Shown one piece after another: positions 1 through 6,866 of a stretch of DNA of 64,000 nucleotides (within the stretch, counting starts at the first letter, position 1; each line of letters starts with the position of its first letter). The stretch spans positions 447,845 through 511,844 of the forward strand of contig NZ_LMDK01000001.1 in NCBI RefSeq assembly GCF_001425055.1, written 5' to 3'. This stretch comes from Pelomonas sp. Root1237 (GTDB lineage Bacteria > Pseudomonadota > Gammaproteobacteria > Burkholderiales > Burkholderiaceae_C). The notes beneath the pieces were generated by a model. That model worked only from the letters and a program-made list of their open reading frames with translations. It searched no databases and was not told the origin of the DNA. The position numbers and the translations under genes are program-made.

Positions 1-2
1 AG

Positions 3-1091
3 GGTTTTGGCACGGCGGCGTCCAGCCTGTTGGAGGCCGAGATCGTGACGGCCGATGGGCAGGTACGCACGGTCAATGAGCGGTCAGACCCTGAGCTGTT
101 CTGGGCGCTGAAGGGCGGAGGCGGTGGCAGCTGGGGCGTGGTGACGCGCGTGACGCTGCGCACGCACGAACTGCCGCAGCACTTCGGCGCGGCATGGGGC
201 AAGTTCAAGGCCCGCGACGACGCGGCCTACCGGCGCCTCGTGGCGCGGTTCGTGGACTTCTATGCCGACTCACTCTTCAACCCGCACTGGGGCGAGCAGG
301 CGTCGTTCGGGCCGGACAACACGCTCAAGATCTCCATGGTGTGCCAGGGCCTGGAAAAGGCGCAGGCGCAGCAGGTGTGGGCGCCGTTCTTCGACTGGGT
401 GAAGGACTCGCCCGAGGACTTCAGCGTGGTGGAGGAGCCCGGCGCGTGGGCGGACGATGCGCGCGGCTGGTGGAGGATGGAGGGCAACGGCTCCATGATC
501 CCCGACACGCGCGAGGGCGCGCCCAAGCACCACGGCTGGTGGAAAGGCGACCAGGCCCAGGTGGGCGCCTGGCTACACGGCTATGAGTCCCTCTGGCTGC
601 CCGCCGCGCTGCTGCAGCCCGGCGAGCGCGCCCGCATGGTGCAGGCGCTGCTGGACAGCACACGCCACAAGCACCTGGACCTGCACTTCAACAAGGGCTT
701 GGCCGGCGCGCCGCCCGCGGCACTGGCCAGCGCCGCCAACACGGCCACCAACCCGGCGGTGTGCGAGTCGTTCGCGCTGGTCATCATGGCCGACGGCGAG
801 GCGCCCGCCTACCCGGGCCTGGCCCGCACCCCGCCCGACCTGACCAACGCGCACCGCAACGCGCGCGCCATTGATGCCACCGCCGCCGCGCTGCGCCGCG
901 TGGCGCCGAGGTCAGGCTCCTATGTGTCGGAGAGCAACTTCTTCAACGCCGACTGGCAGCGCGAGTTCTGGGGCGCCAACGCCGCGCGGCTGCGGGCCGT
1001 GAAGGCGCGGTACGACCCCGATGGTCTCTTCTTCGTGCACCACGGCGTGGGCTCGCAGGCGTGGAGCGCGGACGGGTTTGTGCGGGTTTGA
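3..1091 (+). CDS. FAD-binding oxidoreductase, C-terminal part (BBE domain)
   Basis: This is the 3' part of a gene that begins left of the window; the frame is open from base 3. It reads as the end of a PCMH-type FAD-binding domain (ELFWALKGGGGGSWGVVTR is the classic FAD-domain stretch) followed by a substrate domain. A berberine-bridge-enzyme-like C-terminus follows, with the pattern NFFNADW...FWG...RYDPDGLFFVHHGVG. Such enzymes oxidise sugars, alcohols or amines with covalently or non-covalently bound FAD. The substrate cannot be read from the sequence, and the FAD-attaching His/Cys lies outside the window. Confidence 0.85.
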   Translation, partial: GFGTAASSLLEAEIVTADGQVRTVNERSDPELFWALKGGGGGSWGVVTRVTLRTHELPQHFGAAWGKFKARDDAAYRRLVARFVDFYADSLFNPHWGEQASFGPDNTLKISMVCQGLEKAQAQQVWAPFFDWVKDSPEDFSVVEEPGAWADDARGWWRMEGNGSMIPDTREGAPKHHGWWKGDQAQVGAWLHGYESLWLPAALLQPGERARMVQALLDSTRHKHLDLHFNKGLAGAPPAALASAANTATNPAVCESFALVIMADGEAPAYPGLARTPPDLTNAHRNARAIDATAAALRRVAPRSGSYVSESNFFNADWQREFWGANAARLRAVKARYDPDGLFFVHHGVGSQAWSADGFVRV

Positions 1092-1277
1092 GGATTGAGT
1101 TCTGCGCATGGTCTGCTCACCCGCGCTAGCCCGTCGGCAGCTTGCTTCGTTTCCGATTCATACGTTGCTTGCGGCCCAAGGGCTTCGCAACTTTGGCATT
1201 GGCATTCGGTGAAGCTCGGTGGGCCGATTCGATACATTGACCTTCAGTTCGAAACTTTGTTATTAGCTTTCACCCGA

Positions 1278-1922
1278 ATGGCCCTGCAATACCTGACCGT
1301 CCCCGTCACGCCCTTTCAGCAGAACTGCTCCCTTGTCTGGTGCGACGTCACGAAAGACGCCGCCGTCATCGACCCCGGCGGTGAGCTGCCGCGTTTGCTG
1401 GCCGCCGTCAGCGAGCGCGGGCTGAACCTGAAGGCCATCTGGCTCACCCACGCGCACATCGACCACGCTGGCGGCACTGGCCAGCTGGCCCGCGAACAGG
1501 GCCTGCCCATCATCGGGCCCCACCCCGGCGATCAGTTCTGGATCGACGGTCTGGCACAGCAAAGCAAGATGTTTGGCTTCCCGCCAGCGGAAGATTTCAA
1601 GCCCGACCGCTGGCTGGACGATGGCGACACGGTGCAGATCGGCCATGAGACCCTGGCCGTGCGCCACTGCCCCGGCCACACGCCGGGTCATGTCGTCTTC
1701 CACTCCGCCTCGGCGCAGCGGGCCTTCGTCGGCGACGTGCTGTTCGCTGGCGGCATCGGCCGGACCGACTTCCCTGGCGGCAACCACCAGCAGCTGCTCG
1801 ACGCCATTCGCCAGCGCCTTTGGCCGATGGGTGACGACACCGTTTTCATTCCAGGCCATGGGCCGGAAAGCAGCATCGGAAGAGAGCGCCGCAGCAATCC
1901 CTATGTTGCCGATGTCGTTTGA
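1278..1922 (+). CDS. MBL-fold metallo-hydrolase (glyoxalase II-like)
   Basis: A metallo-beta-lactamase-fold hydrolase of 214 residues. The metal-binding signature THAHIDHAGG (HxHxDH) is at about residues 56-65. It is followed by a second histidine in CPGHTPGH, the bridging aspartate in VGDVLFAGGIGRTD, and a last histidine in PGHGPES. Length and motif order match the YcbL/glyoxalase II-like group, which hydrolyses thioesters, but the substrate is not known. The frame stays open upstream to 1095, but MALQYLTVPVTPF is the usual family start, so ATG 1278 is chosen. The 186-base gap before it is less GC-rich and shows no gene. Confidence 0.85.
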   Translation: MALQYLTVPVTPFQQNCSLVWCDVTKDAAVIDPGGELPRLLAAVSERGLNLKAIWLTHAHIDHAGGTGQLAREQGLPIIGPHPGDQFWIDGLAQQSKMFGFPPAEDFKPDRWLDDGDTVQIGHETLAVRHCPGHTPGHVVFHSASAQRAFVGDVLFAGGIGRTDFPGGNHQQLLDAIRQRLWPMGDDTVFIPGHGPESSIGRERRSNPYVADVV

Positions 1923-2039
1923 ACGGCGGTTGGAGGTAATTCGTTCACAAACACATCCAGCAACATTTACGCCCGAAGCGAAACGTGCTCTCCTACTCTT
2001 TGATGAGGGCTCGCATGGGGTGGGCCGAGGAGTGCTTCG

Positions 2040-2717
2040 ATGTGGATGTCCGAGTTTGTGCAGCCGGGGCAGGTCCCGGGCTCCCGTCCTCGCGAGCGCC
2101 GTCAGGCGGCCTCGCTTTCCAACCAATGGATGGGCCTTGTGCTGGAGGAGCTCGACCACGGCGTCGTGCTTCTCAACGGCGCGGGCCGTGTGCTTCACAG
2201 CAATCTCGCGGCGCGGGCGTCGCTGGATGACAACCACCCGCTGGAGCTCGTCGGCCAGCATCTGCGGGCCCGCCTGCTGACCGACGCGGTGCCTCTGGCC
2301 GACGCGCTGGAGGGCGCCGAGGCAAGTGGTCGGCGCTGCCTGCTGCGCCTGGGTGACGATCGCGCCGAATGCGGCCGCGCCAATGTCGTCGTCGTGCCGC
2401 TGAACCGCGATGTCAACCAGGCGGCGGTGCTGCTGATCCTGGAGCGCCGCCAGCTCTGCGGCGACCTGGCCGCGCAGTGGTTCGCGCTGCGCTACCAGCT
2501 GACGCCGGCCGAGACCGAGGTGCTGAAGGCGCTGTCCAACGGCGTCAAGCCGACCGAGGTCGCACAGCGCCAGGGCGTGGCGATCTCGACGGTGCGCAGC
2601 CAGATCCAGAGCATCCGCGCCAAGAGCGGCGCCGACAGCATCGGCGAGCTGATGCGGCAGTTGGCCTTGCTGCCGCCGCTTGTTTCGTCGCTGCGGCCGG
2701 CCAAGCTGGTCAATTGA
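2040..2717 (+). CDS. LuxR-type transcriptional regulator with PAS-like domain
   Basis: A 225-residue cytoplasmic regulator. Residues about 30-140 look like a PAS-type sensor (LDHGVVLLNGAGRVLHSN). The C-terminal 65 residues form a LuxR/GerE helix-turn-helix (LTPAETEVLKALSNGVKPTE, then VAISTVRSQIQSI). There is no receiver aspartate, so it is not a classical response regulator. The ligand is unknown. ATG 2046 is an alternative start. It is followed by an intergenic repeat and then by a Crp-type regulator on the same strand. Confidence 0.8.
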   Translation: MWMSEFVQPGQVPGSRPRERRQAASLSNQWMGLVLEELDHGVVLLNGAGRVLHSNLAARASLDDNHPLELVGQHLRARLLTDAVPLADALEGAEASGRRCLLRLGDDRAECGRANVVVVPLNRDVNQAAVLLILERRQLCGDLAAQWFALRYQLTPAETEVLKALSNGVKPTEVAQRQGVAISTVRSQIQSIRAKSGADSIGELMRQLALLPPLVSSLRPAKLVN

Positions 2718-2719
2718 AT

Positions 2720-2837
2720 CCCCTCGTCCAACGGGTACGTTGACCGGTCCCCCGAGGGGACGGCGATGCTTGCCGGATCGACCGGCAAGCACATCGCCCA
2801 AGGCGGGCCGGCTAGGGACGGCCCGGCGCTCGGCCCG
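2720..2837 (+). repeat. Structured intergenic repeat, family 1, copy A
   Basis: First of three copies in the window (others at 5584-5722 minus and 31615-31751 plus). It holds three palindromes: GTCCCC-CGA-GGGGAC (2747-2761), a long stem GCTTGCCGG/CCGGCAAGC (2768-2790) flanked by pairing GGCGATG/CATCGCC, and a GGCCGG...CGGCCC segment. It fills the gap between the LuxR and Crp-type genes. It has no coding potential of its own. Confidence 0.8.
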
Positions 2838-2890
2838 CAAGCACTAACATTCGACCGCGCTCCGGAGCCAAATGCTCAGAGCGCCGCCGG

Positions 2891-3523
2891 ATGCCTGACG
2901 ACACGCTCGACAACGAACTCCTGGCCCTGCCGCCCTCGCTGCGGCAGCTGGCCGCGCGCGGCATTGCACGCAGCTATCGCAAGGGCATCGTGCTGATCGA
3001 GGAGAGCTCGCTCGGCGACAACCTCTATCTGATCCTCTCCGGCTCGCTGCGCGCCTTCAGCAGCGACGCCCGTGGCCGCGAGATCACCTACGGCGTCTAT
3101 GGCCCCGGCGAATACGTCGGCGAGATGAGCCTGGACGGGGGGCCGCGCTCGGCCAGCGTCATCACCGAAGAAGGCAGCCGCCTGGTCATGGTCACGCGGG
3201 CCAGCCTGCTGACCCACATCAGCGAGCACCCCGAATTTGCCTTCGAGCTGCTGACCAAGGTCATCCGCCGCGCCCGCGCCGCAACGCTGTCGACCAAGCA
3301 GCTGGCGCTCAACGACGTCTATGGCCGTCTCAAGAACCTCGTCGACGAGACCACCGGCGATGGCCGCCACCTGGCGCTTACCCACCAGGGCATGGCCCAG
3401 CGCCTGGGCTGCTCGCGCGAGATGGTGTCCAAGCTCGTCAAGGACCTGGAGCTGGGCGGCTACCTGAGGCGCGTGGCGGCCGGCGAATACCAGCGACTCA
3501 AGAGCCTGCCAGCGCGCTGGTAG
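2891..3523 (+). CDS. Crp/Fnr-family transcriptional regulator
   Basis: A 210-residue regulator. The N-terminal cyclic-nucleotide-binding beta-roll (about 20-135) contains GDNLYLILSGSLRAF and PGEYVGEMSLDGGPRSASV; the latter resembles the phosphate-binding cassette with its GE...RSA pattern. A dimerisation helix follows, then a Crp-type winged helix (LTHQGMAQRLGCSREMVSKL) near 165-190. No N-terminal Fe-S cysteines are present, so it is not Fnr. A nucleotide ligand such as cAMP is possible but unproven. Its stop codon abuts the stop of the convergent M48 gene, forming TAGCTA. Confidence 0.85.
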   Translation: MPDDTLDNELLALPPSLRQLAARGIARSYRKGIVLIEESSLGDNLYLILSGSLRAFSSDARGREITYGVYGPGEYVGEMSLDGGPRSASVITEEGSRLVMVTRASLLTHISEHPEFAFELLTKVIRRARAATLSTKQLALNDVYGRLKNLVDETTGDGRHLALTHQGMAQRLGCSREMVSKLVKDLELGGYLRRVAAGEYQRLKSLPARW

Positions 3524-4492
3524 CTACCGCGACCTGACCTGCAGCGGCGGCGCAACCGGGAAGCGCTGGTCCGGCTTGGCTGCGCGCTTGTAGAGGCCCT
3601 CGACCTTGGGCAGGTTGGCCTGGATGTCGCGGATGCGCGTCGTGCTGGCCGGGTGGGTGGACAGCCATTGCGGTGGCGCGCCCTTGTTGGCCGTCATCAT
3701 CTTTTCCCACAGGCGCACGGCGGCGGCGGGGTCATAGCCCGCACGGGCGGACAGCTCGATGCCGACGAGGTCGGCCTCGCTTTCGTCGTCGCGGCTGAAG
3801 CGCAGGTTGACCAGTTGGGCCCCCATGCCGGCCAGGCCGCGGCCCACGTTGCCCAACCCCAGCAAGGCCGAGCCCAATTCCACGATGCCGTTCGTGAACG
3901 CCGACTTGCCGACGCGCTCGCGGGCATGCTCGCGCAGCGCATGCGCGACCTCATGGCCCATGATGGCGGCGACCTCGTCGTCTTCCAGCTTGAGCTTGTC
4001 GAGGATGCCGTAGAAGAACGCGATCTTGCCGCCCGGCATGCAGAAGGCGTTCAGCTGCGCGCTGGCCAGCAGGTTGACTTCCCACTTCCACTGCCGGGCG
4101 CGGTCGTTCCATTCGTAGCTGAAGGGAATGATGCGCTGGGCGATGTAGCGCAGCCTCTGGGCCTGGGGGTGGTCCATCGGCGCCAGGGCACGCTGCTGGC
4201 CGGCCTCGCGCATCATCAGCGCGTACTGCTGGCCACCGGCCTGTTCCAACTGGTCGGCCGACACGAAGCCGGTGAACTTGCTCTTGGGCCCGACCTCCAC
4301 GCCTTCGCGTGCCCAAGCTGGCATGAACGCTGCGGCACCGGTAGCGGCAAGCAGCCCGGTGAACAGGCGGCGGCCGCGCAGGGCCGGGGGCGCGCAGCGG
4401 CCGGCGGCGCAGTCGGCGCAGTCGCCGAACATGCGCGTCGGCGGGTCAGTGAACTGCAGGTCGTCGCGGACCTGGAAGTCGTCGGCATCCAT
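3524..4492 (-). CDS. M48-family metalloprotease, exported
   Basis: A zinc peptidase of about 322 residues related to LoiP/YcaL/BepA-type M48 proteases, which act on outer-membrane or envelope proteins. It shows the zinc signature HEVAHALREHARER (HExxH) near the middle and the third ligand in ESEAD. The N-terminal region contains RGRRLFTGLLAATGAAAF ending AWA, which reads as a Sec- or Tat-like signal with twin arginines. An unusual cysteine-rich stretch (CADCAAGRC) lies before the signal. The start is uncertain: ATG 4492 is used, ATG 4432 is possible, and the frame is open to 4591. It is divergent from the flavin reductase gene. Confidence 0.85.
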   Translation of the reverse strand: MDADDFQVRDDLQFTDPPTRMFGDCADCAAGRCAPPALRGRRLFTGLLAATGAAAFMPAWAREGVEVGPKSKFTGFVSADQLEQAGGQQYALMMREAGQQRALAPMDHPQAQRLRYIAQRIIPFSYEWNDRARQWKWEVNLLASAQLNAFCMPGGKIAFFYGILDKLKLEDDEVAAIMGHEVAHALREHARERVGKSAFTNGIVELGSALLGLGNVGRGLAGMGAQLVNLRFSRDDESEADLVGIELSARAGYDPAAAVRLWEKMMTANKGAPPQWLSTHPASTTRIRDIQANLPKVEGLYKRAAKPDQRFPVAPPLQVRSR

Positions 4493-4563
4493 GCCGACAT
4501 TGTGCTTGGGCGGCGATGGCGGCTTTCGTAGGACAGCGGCGCGGGACTGGCGACAATCACCCC

Positions 4564-5040
4564 ATGGACAGCCAGCAATTCCGCGCCGCACTGGGCATGT
4601 TTGCCACCGGCGTGACCATCGTCACCGTTCGCGCTGCGGACGGCGGCCTGGTCGGCCTCACCGCCAATTCCTTCAACTCCGTGTCCTTGGACCCGCCCCT
4701 GGTGCTGTGGAGCCTGGCGCGCCGCGCCGGCTCCATGCCGGTGTTCTCGCATGGCTCGCATTACGCCATCAACATCCTCGCGGCCGACCAGAAGGAGCTG
4801 GCCCAGCGCTTCGCGACGCGTGACATCGATCGCTTCGCCGGCGTGGCCTGGCACGAGGGCGCGGGCGGCGCGCCGGTGCTGGAGGGGGCTGCTGCCGTCT
4901 TCGAATGCGCCAACCGCAGCCGTTACGAGGAGGGCGACCACGTCATCTTCGTCGGCGAAGTCGAGCGTTGCTCGTCCCGGCTCGGCGCTCAGCCGCTGAT
5001 CTTCCACGGCGGCCGTTATTTCACCGAGTTGCCGATCTAG
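4564..5040 (+). CDS. Flavin reductase family protein
   Basis: A 158-residue FMN-binding protein of the flavin:NAD(P)H reductase type, the small component of two-component flavin monooxygenases. The family hallmarks are clear: MFATGVTIVT, then GLTANSFNSVSLDPPLVLW, and a C-terminal HGGRYF. The start at MDSQQFRAALG matches the family. No partner monooxygenase is adjacent, so the pathway is unknown. It may supply reduced flavin to an oxygenase elsewhere or act as a general flavin reductase. Confidence 0.9.
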   Translation: MDSQQFRAALGMFATGVTIVTVRAADGGLVGLTANSFNSVSLDPPLVLWSLARRAGSMPVFSHGSHYAINILAADQKELAQRFATRDIDRFAGVAWHEGAGGAPVLEGAAAVFECANRSRYEEGDHVIFVGEVERCSSRLGAQPLIFHGGRYFTELPI

Positions 5041-5130
5041 GGTTTTTTCCGGGTTGGCGTTGTCGATCCGGTCGGGCTCTGATCGTCGTCATGACAGAGG
5101 GCCATCCTCTGTCCAACTACGGAACCCATC

Positions 5131-5574
5131 ATGACCAACACCGTCACCCTGCACCGCGTGCTGCGCTGCCCGCCCGATCGCGTCTACCGCGCCTTCACGA
5201 CACCGGCCGCCATGGCCAAGTGGCTGCCGCCGCATGGCTTTACCGGCACCGTCCACGAGATGGACGCCAAGGTGGGCGGCACATACAAGATGTCGTTCAC
5301 CAACTTCACGACCGGCGGCGGCCACAGCTTTGGCGGCCGTTACCTGGAACTGGTGCCCGGCCAGAAGCTGCGCTACACGGCGGCTTTCGACGACCCCAAC
5401 CTGCCCGGCGAGATGACGACGACCGTCGAGCTGCGCGCCGTGTTCTGCGGCACCGAGGTGCACATCAAGCAGGAAGGCATCCCGGCCATGATCCCGGCCG
5501 AGGCCTGCTACCTGGGCTGGCAGGAGTCGCTGACCCTGCTGGCCCAGCTGGCCGAGCCGGAAATCAACCAGTAA
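5131..5574 (+). CDS. SRPBCC family protein (AHSA1/START-like)
   Basis: A 147-residue protein of the AHSA1-like branch of the SRPBCC fold. It has the typical opening (HRVLRCPPDRVYRAFTTPAAMAKWLPP), a central GGTYKMSFTN...FGGRYLELVPGQKLRYT, and the C-terminal helix with LGWQESLTLLAQLAEP. Members bind hydrophobic ligands in a deep cavity, and many have no known role. It stands alone between the flavin reductase and a repeat element. Confidence 0.88.
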   Translation: MTNTVTLHRVLRCPPDRVYRAFTTPAAMAKWLPPHGFTGTVHEMDAKVGGTYKMSFTNFTTGGGHSFGGRYLELVPGQKLRYTAAFDDPNLPGEMTTTVELRAVFCGTEVHIKQEGIPAMIPAEACYLGWQESLTLLAQLAEPEINQ

Positions 5575-5583
5575 CGTGGTGCG

Positions 5584-5722
5584 CTCGGGCCGAGCGACGG
5601 GCCGCCCCTAGCCGGCCCGCCATGGCGATGTGCTTGCGGCTCAATGCCGCCAAGCATCGCCGCCCCCTCGGGGGGGCGGTTAGGCCCGCTCGTGTTCAGC
5701 GGAGCGGGACTGGACGAGGGGT
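5584..5722 (-). repeat. Structured intergenic repeat, family 1, copy B
   Basis: Same element as 2720-2837 and 31615-31751, in reverse orientation. Read on the minus strand it has the CCCCTCGTCC start, the CCCCCGAGGGGG hairpin, the GCTTG...CAAGC stem, and GGGCCGGCTAGGGGCGGCCC, ending in CTCGGCCCG. It lies between two convergent genes (SRPBCC and the secreted protein). Confidence 0.8.
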
Positions 5723-5724
5723 CT

Positions 5725-6549
5725 TTACTTGACGCCTGGTGTCGGCACGATGGCCGCCATCGCGGCCTTGAAGGCGGGGTCGGCCATCAGTGCGTTCCAG
5801 GCCGCCATCAGGCTGCCGTAGTCACCGGTCGAGATCTTCTTGGCGTTGATCGCCGTCGTGAGGGCGGCGTTCAGGCGCACGATCTCGGCGTACTTCGCAT
5901 AGCCCTTGCCCTTGAGCTGGGTTGCCGCGTAGTTGCTGTAGCCCCAGGCGTTGTTGAGGTTGTTCCAGTCGCCCGAGCCGGGCTGGATATAGACGACCGG
6001 TGCGGGAGCGGGCGACGGGGCCGGTGCGGGCGGCGCGGCCACGGGTGCCGGAGCTGGTGCCGCGGCGGGCTTGCCGCAGGTGCCGCTCACGTTGATGCGC
6101 ACCCAGCCCGTGCTCGGCACGCCGTCGACATTGACGACGACCTTCACGTTGTTCGCGCCGGCGAAGAGATAGGGCTGGGTCCAGATCGTCTTGACGACCT
6201 TGGGCGTCAGCGCGATTTGCGTGTTCTGCGCGATCAGTGTGTCGTTGCTGTAGATGCGGTTGGTGCTGGTGGCCACGGCCGAGGCGCTGACCTCGTCGTA
6301 CTTGAAGTTGAAGGCGCAGCGGCCGAGGCTGGAGATGAAGGCATCCTTCTCGCTGACGGTGATCTGGGGCATGGCGCCCGTGGCCGTGCCGTTGGCGGCG
6401 ACGAGCATGGGCGCGGCCTGGGCGAGGACGGTCTGACCGTCGCTCTTGACGATGCGCACGAGGCCGGTGAGCTGGGCCGTCGGGTCGGCGGCGAAGCTGG
6501 CCTGGGCGAACAGGGCGAGGGCAGCGAAGGCAATGGCTTGGTACTTCAT
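5725..6549 (-). CDS. Secreted protein of unknown function with Pro/Ala linker
   Basis: A 274-residue exported protein. It begins with a clear Sec signal peptide (MKYQAIAFAALALFAQASFA, cleavage near residue 20). A domain to about residue 140, rich in predicted beta segments, follows and contains the only two cysteines (GRCAFNF and SGTCGKP). Next comes a low-complexity Pro/Ala linker (about 142-168) and a helical C-terminal segment from about 170. No known family was recognised. The frame is open to 6630, but ATG 6549 starts the signal peptide. The striking point is its leader, which carries a c-di-GMP-I riboswitch at 6645-6735. Output is therefore probably set by c-di-GMP, suggesting a surface, adhesion or matrix role (inference). 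Confidence 0.75.
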   Translation of the reverse strand: MKYQAIAFAALALFAQASFAADPTAQLTGLVRIVKSDGQTVLAQAAPMLVAANGTATGAMPQITVSEKDAFISSLGRCAFNFKYDEVSASAVATSTNRIYSNDTLIAQNTQIALTPKVVKTIWTQPYLFAGANNVKVVVNVDGVPSTGWVRINVSGTCGKPAAAPAPAPVAAPPAPAPSPAPAPVVYIQPGSGDWNNLNNAWGYSNYAATQLKGKGYAKYAEIVRLNAALTTAINAKKISTGDYGSLMAAWNALMADPAFKAAMAAIVPTPGVK

Positions 6550-6581
6550 GGCGTGGTCTTTCGGGTTGATGCAAAGGGTGG

Positions 6582-6642
6582 GGCTACTGGGCAGTAGCCG
6601 GCACCTCCCCGTGTGCCACGCTGCGGACATGTCCTTGTCCGC
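6582..6642 (-). promoter_or_regulatory. Leader hairpins, possible riboswitch expression platform
   Basis: Two perfect stems lie between the aptamer and the start codon at 6549, on the minus strand: GCGGACA/TGTCCGC (6623-6642) and GGCTACT/AGTAGCC (6582-6599). Neither is followed by a good U-tract, so a translational or mixed switch seems more likely than simple termination. The function is inferred from position only. Confidence 0.4.
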
Positions 6643-6644
6643 CC

Positions 6645-6735
6645 AGGGCGGCCCCGCTGTCTTTTGCTCCTGTCAGAGCACGAAGACCGGTGGCTTTGCG
6701 TCCCCGCCTTTCGACGGGTTTGCCGACTGCATGGG
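6645..6735 (-). ncRNA. Cyclic di-GMP-I (GEMM) riboswitch aptamer
   Basis: Read on the minus strand, the leader contains GGCAAACC, a GAAA-capped stem and GGGACGCAAAGCC in the order and spacing of the GEMM-I consensus (6690-6726). Next comes a hairpin GUCUU...UGCUC/GAGCA...AAGAC, and then AGCGGGGCCGCC, which matches the AGCnGGGnnGCC element that closes the aptamer. The G immediately before CAAACC is kept (position 20 in the Vc2 numbering); variants that prefer cyclic GMP-AMP usually have A there. c-di-GMP is therefore the predicted ligand. The controlled gene is the secreted protein starting at 6549. Confidence 0.85.
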
Positions 6736-6748
6736 ACGCAGTGTGCGG

Positions 6749-6777
6749 ATGTAAGCCGTGTTTTGTCCGTGCGTCAG
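6749..6777 (-). promoter_or_regulatory. Putative promoter for the riboswitch transcript
   Basis: On the minus strand, CTGACG (6777-6772) and TTACAT (6754-6749) are separated by 17 bases, a sigma70-like layout. The implied start point at about 6742 lies just ahead of the aptamer. The -10 match is weak, so this is only suggestive. Confidence 0.4.
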
Positions 6778-6866
6778 TTCACGAACCGAGACCCCCGCCC
6801 GGCGAGCGGCGCGAGGCCCGCGACGAGCGGTTTTTGAAGCTTGCGGCGGGCTTGCGCCGAGCGTTT

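Noticed and set aside
1095-1277. N-terminal extension of the MBL hydrolase frame
   Set aside because: The extra 61 residues do not belong to the family, composition is unlike the gene, and the family start is at 1278.
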